Source: Tetrahymena elliotti 4EA
Lineage: Eukaryota > Ciliophora > Oligohymenophorea > Hymenostomatida > Tetrahymenidae
DNA length: 64,000 bases
Reading direction: 5' to 3'
Assembly (NCBI GenBank): GCA_000231825.2
Contig: JH720324.1
Span: 774,316 to 838,315, forward strand
Position numbers and translations under genes: made by a program. Every line of letters begins with the position of its first letter. Positions within the stretch are counted from its first letter, which is position 1. Below the pieces are notes generated by a model, which was given only the letters and a program-made list of their open reading frames with translations, was not told the DNA's origin and did no database searches. Below, one piece after another: positions 1 through 11,476 of the stretch.

Positions 1-287
1 TTTGCATTATCTTAGAATTTGTTAAAAAAACAATTACGCGCTTAAGCCATTATCTTTTATATTTTCTAAAATAGGTTACTTTTAATAAATTATGTAAATC
101 AAATAAATTTATTTATCTTTTAACAAAATTTTTGATTACTTCTGAAATAATAATAATAAGAAATCCTTCTAATGAAAAATCTATATTGTAATGGGTTTTC
201 TTTTGATAAAAGTGCTGGAGTCTCTCTTAAATTAAAAAAATTCAATCAACCTTTTATAATATTTAATTATCTTAAATTTGTTAAAAA

Positions 288-3200
288 ATGAAAAATTATC
301 TGATTACTTTAATTATCTTAATTAAATTTACATATTTGTAATAAAATTTTTACCAAACTGAATAAGGTTAGTTCATATCTTTTCTTCAAAAAAGTAAAAG
401 ACTTCTTTCTTTAATTTTTAATTTTTAATTTTTAAAACTTTTTTAAATTAAAATATTACTTTCTTAACCCAACAAAAACAAAGAGTGCAATTTTCACAAC
501 TTTATAAAAACAAATAATCTAAATAGCATTTTTTTCCTTTACTTATTTTGTGCTTCATAAAATACTTTGAAGATTAAAAAAGCTTTACTTAATATTAATC
601 ACATTTGTGTAGTATTTTGAAATAAAAAAGAGCTTTTCTTAAATTAATTTATTTTTTCATTTATTTGATTAAAAGAACTAGAAATCTAACAGATTGCTCA
701 AATCCAAATGTGTTATACTATCCATCAATTGGTATTTATGATCTACCTTAATATTGTACATCTTTAGATGGTAGTTACTATTTAGATAGATGTTACTGTT
801 GCTCTCGTTTTTGCACATAATGTTATTCTGGTAGTATAAATGGGTAATCATGTAGAATATGCGCATCTGGATATAATCTAGTTAATTCTGATTGTTTACC
901 AAAATGTGATTTTTCTTGCCTAAAATGCAATGGAATAACTAAATATAGTTGCACTGAATGTCTATTTGGTTATTATTTATAAAATGATGGTTCATGCTAA
1001 AAATGTCATATATCATGCTTTACTTGTAGTGGGTCTTCAATTAATTAATGTTTGACCTGTTTTTCTGGATACTATTTAGATAGTTAAAATATTTGTTAAT
1101 AATGCGATTCATCTTGCTTAACATGTAATGGCTCTAGTCCTTATTAATGTTTGAGCTGTTTAACAGGAACATATCTTTTTCCTGATAACTCATGTAGAGT
1201 TTGTAATACTTCAAATTAGTAATATTTAGATTCTTCTAATATATGTAGACCTTGTGATACAAGTTGTTTAACTTGTAATGGTTCATCTCAAAATTAGTGT
1301 TTGAGTTGTTCATAAGGGAAGAATTTATATCCTGATAAAAGTTGTAAGATATGTAACACTTCAAACAAATAGTATTTAGATAATTTTAATATATGTAGAT
1401 CCTGCCATACAACTTGTTTAACTTGTTAGGGTTCAAACTCAAATTAATGCTTAACTTGTTAATCAGGTACAAATCTATATCCTGATAATAGTTGCTAGGT
1501 ATGTAATATCTCAAATAAATAGTACTTAGATAATTCTAATGTTTGTAAATCATGTGACCTAACTTGCTTAACATCTAATGGCCCAAATTCTAATTCATGC
1601 ATGAGCTGCCTACCAGGCACAAATTTATATCCAGATAAAACTTGCAAATATTGTAATACTTCAAATAAATAATTTTTAGATAACTCTTAAATTTGTAGAT
1701 CTTGTGAAATAAGTTGTCTAATTTGCAGCGGACCTGCTTCAAATTAATGTTAAAGCTGCCTTCCAGGTACTTACCTCTATCCTGATAATAGCTGCAGAAT
1801 ATGTAATACATCAAATTAATAATATTTAGATAATTAATCAATTTGTAGGTCTTGTGATTAAACTTGCTTAACTTGTTATGGACCAACTTCTACTTAATGT
1901 TTGAGCTGCTTAAATGGAACATATTTATACCCTGATAACAGTTGTAGAGTCTGTGACATTTAAAATAAATATTATGTTGAAAATAATAGTTTATGTAGGC
2001 CTTGCTTTTAATCTTGTTAGAGTTGCAGTGGTTAAGATGTTACTTAATGTTTAAGTTGTATTCTCGGAACTTACTTTCATCAAGATAATACTTGCAAAGT
2101 ATGTAATATTTCAAATTAATATTATTTAGATAGTTTTTTGATTTGTAAGCCATGTGATCCAACATGTTTAACTTGTAATGGCTCTAACTCATAATAATGT
2201 TTAAGCTGCTTACCAGGGACTAATTTATATCTTGACAACAGTTGTAGAATATGTAATATTTAAAATTAATAATATCTAGACAGTTAATAGATTTGTAGGT
2301 CTTGTAATAAAACTTGTTTAACTTGTAATGGCTCTCAATTTTATTAATGCTTAAGCTGCTTACCAGAGACTAGCTTATATCCAGATAATACTTGTAAGCC
2401 TTGCAACATTTTATATCAATAATTTTTAGATAGTTAAAAAATTTGTAGATCTTGTGATAAAACTTGCTTAACTTGTTATGGACCAACTTCTACTTAATGT
2501 TTGAGTTGTTTTGATGGTACTTATTTGTATCTAGATAATAGCTGTAAAGTTTGCAATACTTCAAATTAGTATTTCATAGATAATTCTTTGATTTGTAGAC
2601 CTTGTCATTCTTCTTGTATAACATGTAATGGACCATAATCTAATTAATGTACAAGTTGTCCATCAAGTACTTATTTGAATATTGATAACACCTGTTAAGC
2701 TTGCAATATAGCATGTAACGAATGCACTGGACCAACAGATCAAGACTGCAAACAATGTAATAATTTATATTTTTAAATTGGTCAAGAAAGCAAGAAATGC
2801 TAAAAATGTCCAAACAACACATATCTTAGTTTTTCAAATTAGTATTGCTCTAGATGTAATTACTAATGTATACTTTGTAGTGATGTTGAATAAAATTATA
2901 GTATGATTAGCAAAGATTCTAGCCTTAGCAGCGATCAACAAAACTATTGTTTAGTTTGTAATTGCTAAACATGCTAAGCTGGTTTCTTTATGTTTAATTA
3001 AATGTAATGCACAAATGATTGCAATTCTATAGGTGAAAATTATAAAATTAATTTTACTAAAAATACATGTCAATGCATAGATGGATTTAACTTTATAACT
3101 AAGAATGTTGGAAACAGCAAATTTGATTGTACTAAAGGATATGGATTTGGGTATTTTTGTGATTCATAAAATATTTGTTATCCTTGTGGTAAAAATTGTA

Positions 3201-4903
3201 ATACATGCACTGATAATAAGATATGCTAAAAATGTAATTAAGGTAGTTACTTATGGTAAAATAATTGCTATTCAGACTGTTTTCCTGATTTAAATATTGT
3301 TCCGAATAAGGAGACAGGTCTTTGTGAATGCCCTGAAGGATATCTGTAAAAAAATTTAAATAAACCTATTCAAGGATAAACAATAATTTGTTAACTACCC
3401 TTAAAAATAATATCAATTAAACTTTTAAATAGTTTAACTGATAATTCAAATCTACCTGCTAATTTTACTGATAATATGATAGTCTTATCCTTTAATCGTG
3501 AATTAACAAGTGAAGAATATAGTCAATTAAAATTTTAGATTGATAAAGAATCTTTAAATGAAGGATAGGAATATAAAATTATTTAATCTCAAAAAGAGGG
3601 ATTAGATGTAAAAATAATTATCAGAACTGATTAAAACAGAAAAGTTAAATAGTTTTCTATTTAGTTACCTGAATTTAATTAGAATTATTAAATTTTAAAC
3701 TCTATTTTGGTGACAAGTACTTATGGAACTTCTCACTCTTCATCAGCATAGGCTTCCTAAAAATTTTAATCTGCAACAGATGTTTTCTCTTAGGATTCAA
3801 ATTCTGCCCAAGGAAAGATTATTAATTTGCTGAAATCTTTCTAAGTTCTTAGTTAAATCTCAAACTTTGTTCAGGTTTTACCTATGATTTATTTAATCAG
3901 AGATTCTCTCCCATAAATTGTAAAAGTTTCTTCTTTATTTGGTGTTTCTATTGTATTTAACTAGATTCCCTAATCTTCAGCAATCTCATTTAATTCAGCC
4001 TCTTCTTCAAATACTGAATACTTACAGGAAACACTTAAATCTTTTGGAATATCATCAAATATTTATGAAAATTATATTTAAGTTTAAATTTTAATAGTTG
4101 TATCAATAGTATTGATAATTTATTTTTCATTTTTTAGATTAATATTGAAAGGCAAGTAGTATACTCAATTATTGAAATGCGTGATTATTAACTTCTTATG
4201 CAACTACATATAATCTTCTTTGACAGCTACTACTTTTGTAATGTGCTATTGTTGGATGAAAACAAATAATAAAGCTACTTTAATTGTTTAAATGTCAACA
4301 TATTTGATATTTTATATTATCTTAATTTATTTTATTTATATCAAGCCAAGTGATTACTTATTTTAAAGATTACCAAATATATTTGCTGATGTAGATTATT
4401 AAATGAAAGCTAGCAAATCTTATTTAATCGTGGCATACCTAAAAAAATATTTGGTAATAATAATATTTCTTACTTTATTTTAAAGTTAGTTTACTTGTTC
4501 AATAGTCTCTTGCTTAATATATTCTGCGAGCTGCTTTTACTTACTATATTATAGATTCTTCTTAACAAATTTGATTTTAGCTCTAAAAGTAATTTAAGAA
4601 TTGATCATTTCATTTTTATTTGCTGCAATAGCTTACACTATCAATTATTACAATTAAAATCTAAGTTCAGATATTATTTCTAATGAGTCTCTTTAAAAAT
4701 TTGAAAAGTTAGGAGACTTAATTTTTTTTATAATTATTGTATGCCTTCTAATAAGTTCCATTTTACAAATAATCCGATATTTTTATACAATATTATCTAT
4801 GATTAAATCTTACAAGCACAAAAAAATGGAATAAGAAAAGAAAAGGTAGGAGTTTGAATTAATGAGAACAATAACTTTTAGTAATTCATTAGATTAATTA
4901 TGA
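288..4903 (+). CDS. Furin-like cysteine-rich repeat, multi-pass membrane protein
   Basis: Probable surface membrane protein of about 1,420 residues; ligand unknown. Exon 1 (288-337) encodes a hydrophobic leader beginning MKNYLITLIILIKF that reads as a signal peptide; a GTAATA donor at 338 and a TAG acceptor ending at 681 join it in phase to a single long exon 682-4903. There is no ATG in the long frame before the Cys repeats, which is why the spliced start was chosen; an alternative first exon cannot be excluded. Domains: Cys-rich repeats (codons from ~700 to ~3340, pattern C-x2-C, C-x3-C-x2-C, growth-factor-receptor/furin type), then a Ser/Asn-rich spacer with a Gln-rich beta-like region, then about 7-8 hydrophobic segments between 4080 and 4800 and a short basic tail ending in TGA at 4901. 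This layout is a large lineage-specific family in ciliates. The central array has ten units of exactly 150 nt. Function is inferred only from architecture. Confidence 0.85.
1202..2701 (+). repeat. Ten exact-period 150-bp Cys-rich coding repeats
   Basis: Each unit starts at a Cys codon (1202, 1352, 1502, 1652, 1802, 1952, 2102, 2252, 2402, 2552) followed by N-(T/I)-(S/Q)-N, then Q/Y-L-D, C-R-P/S-C-D, S/T-C-L-T-C-N-G, C-L-S-C, and G-T-x-L-Y-P-D-N-S-C. The spacing is precisely 150 nt (50 residues) without any indel although the units have diverged in sequence. Flanking Cys-rich sequence on both sides is less regular. Confidence 0.9.
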
Positions 4904-5376
4904 AATTATAAATTAATTTTTAGTATATTTTCTATTCTGTATTTGATAATAATATTATATACTACACGTCTTGAATAAAATATATTTAACATTTCTACTT
5001 CTTTTCTAAATTAATATGATCTACCATCAGTACTCGAATTTAAGGAGGGTAAAAAAAATAATCGTTTTTAAATAATTCTCCTTATAAACTGTAACTTCAA
5101 CACAATTATCAAATTAAAATATTTTAAGCTAGGAATTGAAACACTATGTATAAATATTTTTGAATAAATATTAAATTAGAAAAAATAAAAATTCTAAATA
5201 AGATTTTTTTATTTCAAATTCTGATTAATCTTATTGAAAAATGAAAAAAATGATTTGGATATTTGATTTAAATTTAAAAAGAGATAAAAATATTAATTCA
5301 AATTTGAAAAAAGTTAATTTAATTTTTCTTATTTTTATTAATTAATATTTAATATCTTAACAAATTTAATAAAAAA
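4904..5376. other. Intergenic, AT-rich
   Basis: No coding frame, RNA gene or repeat was recognised between the stop of the Cys-repeat gene and the first ATG of the LRR gene. It presumably holds the terminator of one and the promoter of the other. Confidence 0.5.
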
Positions 5377-8070
5377 ATGATGATATAAAATAGAAAATAT
5401 TTTAAAAATCTAACTGAAGTACTTCAATTTCTTTTGAGATATAAATATACTTTAATTTTAATCTATTAAAAGTTACAAAGCTCTAATTTAACTTCTTACT
5501 TAAATCTTCATATTGATTTCTAGTAAAATTTATATTAATTTCTTTAACAATGAAATCTCAAACTTTGATTTTTAACTTTATATAAAAAGTGTGTTTCAAT
5601 ATTAATTATGCTTTTTTAATGAATTTAATTTATGAGCTAAAGACTGGCTACCTAATTTGGGTTTTTTGACTTGAATTTGGTTTAGTTTGCTCATTCATTT
5701 ATTTTTATTTGCAGTCTTCATATTTTTATTGAAATTTTTATGTTTTTCTCATTCTTTTAAATATTTCTTTATTTAAATTTATTTTTTAATTTTTAAAAGT
5801 CACGATGAAATTGATGAAAAGTAAGTATATGGATTAGGATCTGAGTTAGCAAAATGCTCTAATCTCTAAACTTTGAATCTTGATCTAGGGTAGAAATTTT
5901 GTTTCAATATAAATTAGTTATGGATTTTGGGATGAAAAAAAGACTTTAATTTATGAGTAATTAGCTGACTGACTCATTTGGGTTGTTTGACTTGAATTTA
6001 GTTAAGTTTGCTCATTCATTAATTGTTAGTTGTTATTTGCATTTTTTTATTCAAACTTTTATGTTTTTCTAATACTTTATAATATTTCTTTATTCAATAT
6101 TTCTTTTTATACACTTTTAAAAGAGGGTGTAAAGTTAGTAAAGTTGGCGAAAAGGAAGTTTAAAAATTAGTATCTGATTTAGCAAAATGCTCAAATCTCT
6201 AAACTTTGACTCTTAATCTAAGGTAAAAATTGTGCTTCAATGTATTTCGGAATGAACAAAAAAAAATTTTTTATTTATGAGTGAATACTTACAAACTTGT
6301 TGATTTCTGGTGGTTTACTCAAATTTTTTTTGGCTCACTAACTAACTTACTTACTCGTCCATCAATTTTTATTTGTTGCTCTCATATTAATTTTAATTTT
6401 TTTGGTTTTCTGTTAATTTTAAATATTTCTTTATTTAATATTTATTTTTATCATTTTTTATTAGTGAGAATTATATTGGTGAAATGGGAGCTTAAAAATT
6501 AGGTTCTGAGTTAGCAAAATGCTCTAACCTCTAAAATTTGACTCTTCATCTTTCGTAATAATAGTGTTTCAATATTAATTAATTATGCATTTTGGAAAGA
6601 ACAAAAAATCTATTATTTATGGTTGTAAGATTGACTGATTGGCTAACTTTTGCTGTTTTACTTAAATTTTATTTGGCTCGTTTATTCATTAATTTTTATT
6701 TGTTATTTCAGTATTACTTAATTTAAATTTTCTCATTATATTAAATATTTCTTTTACAATATTTATTTTAATCATTTTTTAAAAGTTGGAATAATATTGG
6801 CGAAATAGGAGCTGAAAAATTAGGAACTGAGTTAGCAAAATACCCTAACCTCTAAATTTTGATTCTTAACCTTATGTAAAAATGGTGTTTCATATTAATT
6901 ATATATTTTTGAATGAATAAAAAGACTTTTATTTATGAGCAGAGAGACTGATTAGCTAATTTTGGTTTATTTACTTTGGTTCACTCATTCATTATCTTTT
7001 GTTCTTTGTTTTTTTCATATTTAAAACAAATTTTTAAGTTTTTTCTTTTTTTCAATATTTTTTAATTGAATATTTATTTTTATAATTTTTAAAAGGTCTA
7101 ATAATATTGGCGAAATTGGGGCTTCAAAATTAGTGTCTGAGTTAGCAAAATACTCTAATGTTAAAACTTTCACCCTTGACCTAAGGTTTGTGTTTCAATA
7201 TTAATTACGATTTCTGGAATCAACAAAAGAGTTTAATTTATGAGTACATTACAAACTGGCTGGCTAATTTTGGTTGTTTTACTTAATATTTATTGAAACA
7301 CTCATTTATAAATTTCTATTTGTTGTTTTCATATTTAATTCTAATTACTTTAATTTTTTAAAAGGTGTAATAATCTTTGCGAAATTGGAGCTCAAAAATT
7401 AGGATCTGAGTTAGCAGGATGGTCTAATCTCTTAAATTTGACTCTTGACCTTCTGTAAAAATAGTGTTTCAATATTAATTACATATTTTTGAATGATTTT
7501 AATTTAAGAGTAACTGCTTGACTTGATAATTTGCATCTGTCTACTTGATACTTGTTTAGTTTGCTCGTTCATTATTCATTGATTTCTATCCTTTTTTTCA
7601 TATTATATTCAAATTTTTATGTCTTTTTTAAATATTTCTTTATTCAATATTTAATCATTTAAATATATAAAAGTAAAAATAGTCTTGGTAATTTGGGAGC
7701 TTATAAATTAGCATCTGGGTTAGCAAAATGTTCTAATCTCTAAACTTTGAAACTTGAAATAAGGTAAAAATTGTGTTTCAATATTAATTACATATTTGGA
7801 ATTAACAAAAGACTTTAATTTATGAGTAGCTGACTGGCTAATTTTTTTGTTTCCTGATTTTAGTTTTGTTGCTCATTCATTAATTTCTATTTATTTTTTC
7901 AAACTAAATTTTAATTTTTATGTTTTTCTCATTCCTTTTAATATTTCTTTATTCAATATTTATTTTTATAATTTTTAAAAAGGTTTAATAGTCTTAGTAA
8001 AATGTAGGAAAAAAGAATAAGACCAAAGTTTTTAAAATCAAAGAGATTGGTTACTACAAAAGTAGCATGA
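5377..8070 (+). CDS. LRR protein A, one repeat per exon
   Basis: Leucine-rich-repeat protein of about 290 residues. Exons: 5377-5522, 5800-5889, 6124-6222, 6465-6554, 6786-6875, 7096-7185, 7365-7454, 7674-7763, 7983-8070, total 873 nt with phase kept throughout. Exon 1 starts MMIQNRKYF and ends in a half-repeat SNLTSYLNLHIDF. Each internal exon is 90 nt (one is 99) and codes one repeat of the form N-x-I-G-E-x-G-A-x-K-L-x-S-E-L-A-K-C-S-N-L-x-x-L-x-L-x-L, i.e. ribonuclease-inhibitor-like repeats; donor lies right after the last L. The last exon ends with a basic tail containing K-R-L-V and TGA at 8068. Introns are also similar to one another (shared stretches such as TTGCTCATTCATT), so exon plus intron were duplicated together in ~300-bp steps. 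Likely a protein-interaction scaffold; no enzymatic domain. It converges on LRR gene B 67 bp away. Confidence 0.75.
5540..5600 (+). pseudogene. Relic LRR exon inside intron 1 of LRR gene A
   Basis: The stretch around 5550-5595 matches the 3' half of the neighbouring repeat exons (codes S-Q-T-L-I-F-N-F) and the start of their introns (GTGTTTCAATATTAATTA), but the AG|GTAAAAAT donor has become ATATAAAAAG and the 5' half is missing. It therefore looks like a former exon now spliced out as intron. Boundaries are approximate. Confidence 0.6.
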
Positions 8071-8137
8071 TAACTTTTAATAAAACGACTGATATTACTT
8101 AATAAACAATATGAAAAGTAAGTTAACAAATATGAAT

Positions 8138-9653
8138 TCAAATATCTTAAAATATTAGTGTGGCTATATTCTTGCAATCACTGAGTTCTTTGTTAATATA
8201 TTCAATAATTTCTTTGTCAATTTAATTGTTTCTTTTTTTATAATTTAGTTTTAATAAATAAGTTTTGAATAAAAGATAAAAAAATTTCATGATAGATTGC
8301 TATTGTAAAAAGTTTAAAAACTTTTTAATCATTTTTATTTAAATTATCATTTAAGTTTTTTTCTTTTTTTTACTTTTGGATTAAATTATTTGTCTATTGT
8401 TGATTATTTTTTAAAGAATTTTTTCTAATTACTATGCTGAATCATTTAAACTTTTACATCTTTTTTAGATTAACATTAATATTTTATCTTAAATTTTTTT
8501 CTAAAGTTTTGTTTGTAATCTTTAAAATTATTTAATTTATCTTATTGTCAATGTTTTTACCTTAAATTTAGGGTCAAAGAAGTAACATTTTAAAGATTCT
8601 TTAAAGCATTAACTAATACCTTTGCTCCATAATTTGAGATTTTATTTTTTCTAAATAGTTTATAAATTAGATTTTTTATAAAAACAACAATTAAAATAAT
8701 TAAAAAATTAAAAAAGTGAATTTACTATAGTTATAGATTAATCTTAGTAACATTTTAGAGTTTTTATAAAGAAATTGCTAGATACTCAACTCCCTAACTC
8801 TCAATAATATTTTACCTACAGACATTAAAATATTATTACAATTTAACTTAAATAACTAGAATTTATCAATAAAATTATTTTTTAGAAGAAATAGATTACT
8901 AAAGATCTAAAGTCAAAGAGTTAACGCTTTGAAATTTTTCTAAAGTCTTTGCAATATACTTAGCTCCTTCTTTGTCAATCTAGCTATATCTTTTCATAAA
9001 AAATAGTGTAAAATATTTAATGAAGGTAAATAATTTAATCTTGATGTATTTTTGGATTCCCTCCTTACCTACTTTTGGAGACATGCTAATACATTCAAAT
9101 AAAATTTTTATTATTTGCAAATAAATATGTCTTAGCTTTGAATAAATAAATAGAAAAATTTAAATTGTAAACAAAAATAATATTTAAGATTCTTGTTTTA
9201 TGTAGGACTTTATTTGTTAATAAAAAACAGGAGTTGTTTAATTTTCCTTAAATTTTTTTGAAAGATTTTGAAAAAATAAAATTTATTAATAAATAATTCC
9301 ATAAATACATTTTATTTGTTTAATTTAATAACGGAAAATATTTACCTAAAATCTAAATTCAAAGTTTTGATGTTAAGATTTGATAATTATTTTTGAAGAT
9401 AATTAACTAGACTTTGAGTAAATTTAATTTCTGATGAAAAACTAACATTTTTTAAAAAAATTTCATTTAAAAACCAAATTTGAATAAAATAATTTTCTTT
9501 GTAAAAATTTAAATATTACTCCAAACGTAAGATCAGAGTATTTGAATATTTAAGCTTTTCTAATTATTTATTGTTTTTTTTCTATTCTTCTAAATTAAAT
9601 AATTATTTATTAATCTGATAAGTGTATATGCCTTATTCTTCAAGGATGTACAT
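8138..9653 (-). CDS. LRR protein B, one repeat per exon
   Basis: Short LRR protein of about 197 residues on the minus strand. Exons read 5' to 3': 9653-9520, 9441-9346, 8989-8900, 8815-8726, 8650-8561, 8231-8138, total 594 nt, all in one consistent phase (1 nt in, 2 nt out). Starts MYILEEQGIYTYQ; repeats include NKISNYGAKVLVNALKNLQ and QIDKEGAKYIAKTLEKFQ; the final exon ends in LIFQDI and TGA. Exon lengths of 90 or 96 nt match LRR gene A across the 67-bp convergent gap, but the repeat sequence is clearly different, so the two are not a simple inverted duplication. The 356-nt gap between exons 2 and 3 is longer than the others and could hide a lost exon. The ATG overlaps by 14 bp the predicted end of the upstream gene, so one of those two ends is probably wrong. 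Confidence 0.7.
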
Positions 9654-10671
9654 CTCTCTAATTTATGTTTATTTAAAATTATTAAATATGGGACTTTTCA
9701 ATAAATAAATAAAAAAATAATTACTTATGCAAAACCCTATTTTGTAAAGCTCCCAAGCTTGGCCAATAAATTATCACCAAAGACAAAATTATTGGTAAAA
9801 TCATTAATATTTTTAAATAATTTGGTTTTTTTTGCCCTTATCTTTTCTCATTTTCCGTTTCTGCTTCCTAATCATTTTCTTGATTTATCTGTGGTTATAA
9901 ATTATCTTAATTTAATAGATTTTAATCATTTTGGTTATTCACAATTTATTAATTTTCTTAGAATTAATAGTTAGCATCTTCACCATTTCCATTAGCTTTA
10001 TCAAATATGGGAAATTAATTAATTAAATTAATTATTTGATTTTGGATTTATTGATGAATATCAAAATTTATTATTGAATTCTAATACTATCCTATTAAAT
10101 TAGATAGGACTTTTTCATTGCTTTCTTAGTTTTCTTAATTTTATTTGATGATTTACTTAAGTTTTTCATTTTTTTCTTCTATGTTTCCATCATCTTTAAA
10201 TAGTATTTCTTTGATTTAGTTTACCTAGCAAATATCATCATACTTTTTAATAGTATTCTGATAAATTTCTTCATTTTTACCTATATTTTCCAAAATATTT
10301 ATTTATTTCTATTTTAATGCTTGATCTACTTCATCTCTAAACTTTTAAAAGAATTATTCTACTTTATTTTAATTTTCCTTTAAATATTTTTGCTCTCCAA
10401 AAATATTCTTCATTTCTGAAAGTTTTTTCTTTATCTAAGAGTCATTTTTTAAGAATTGCTAATGGTCAAATATAATTTATTCATTTTTACTTAGATCTTT
10501 AATATCAATCAATCTATTGATGTTATTATTATTTTAGTTTACAACACATTTAATACATTTTAAGATACACTCTTACTCTAAAAGTTCATCTATCTTTATG
10601 TAGCGAACTTCTTCTGCCTCATGAAGAGGGCACTTCATATTTAAGCCTGAATTATTATTAATTTAGTCCAT
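9640..10671 (-). CDS. N-terminal Cys/His zinc-binding, coiled-coil protein
   Basis: A single frame of 343 residues. It starts MDQINNNSGLNMKCPLHEAE; the second Met is 11 codons in. Residues ~14-45 hold C-P-x-H and C-x2-K-C-x2-C, a B-box/zinc-ribbon-like arrangement that heads a large ciliate family of coiled-coil proteins. Residues ~60-250 are strongly Q/E/K/N-rich and predicted coiled coil (for example EEKNEKLKQIIKQNQENQ). Beyond about plus position 9800 the sequence loses this character and becomes hydrophobic, so the true 3' end probably lies upstream through an unrecognised intron, or the gene is truncated; family members usually continue into WD40 or other C-terminal domains, none of which is seen. 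Function unknown. Confidence 0.6.
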
Positions 10672-11476
10672 TTAGGTTTATGATACTTATTTCTTATCTT
10701 ATTTAATTAGAAAATCTTTTTAACTTTTTTACTTTTCACTCTATAAGATTTTAGAATATTAAGCTTAATAACTTAGTAATTTATTATAATATCAATAGCA
10801 ACCTCAAAATCTATTCTATGATTGTATGATTGGATTTGACCCTATAAATATTATTCAATAACTTCTATTAGAATTATTATTTATTAAACATTAAATATTA
10901 GTATCACACGTAAATTTCTAAAAAGCAAAATTAGACTTTAGAAATAGCTTTTACTTTTATGATAATATTTTATTTACTTAAAGTCAAATAAAACATATTT
11001 AGTTTCTCATGAAATATTAATAAATAATTGCAATATAATTATTTATTTTTACAGAGCATTTGCTTAGGGTGTTTGATTAGTGCATTCTTTATATTTTAAT
11101 GCTTTTATTTTTTAATTTTTGAATGACTATTTATTAAAATCTAAAAAGTTCTTCTTAGGCAAAATAGACAATTTTAGAAAGGATATGTAGCTTTTTAAAA
11201 AATAGTTGTAAATTAAACTTTATATTAAAATAATATGAGCTTTTAAAAATTCTTTGAACAAAATTTAAATAATTTTAATTATTTTTTCATTTTAATCTTA
11301 AATTAAGAAACAAGAATATTCTATTTATGTTATAGATGAAAGAAAGCATTAAAATTTGGAGGGAAATAAAAGTAAATAAATAAGTAATTGGTAGTGATAG
11401 AAAAAGATAAGAAATAGTGAAATAGTTTGTGTAGTATAATATTTTTTAATGAAATTTATTAAATAAATTTAAACAA
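10672..11476. other. Intergenic, AT-rich
   Basis: Between the starts/ends of two minus-strand genes. No convincing frame or RNA was recognised. Confidence 0.5.

Noticed and set aside
3105..3293. Standard-code frame inside the Cys-repeat gene
   Set aside because: Shadow frame; the ciliate-code frame of the same strand is open over 4 kb with consistent Cys motifs.
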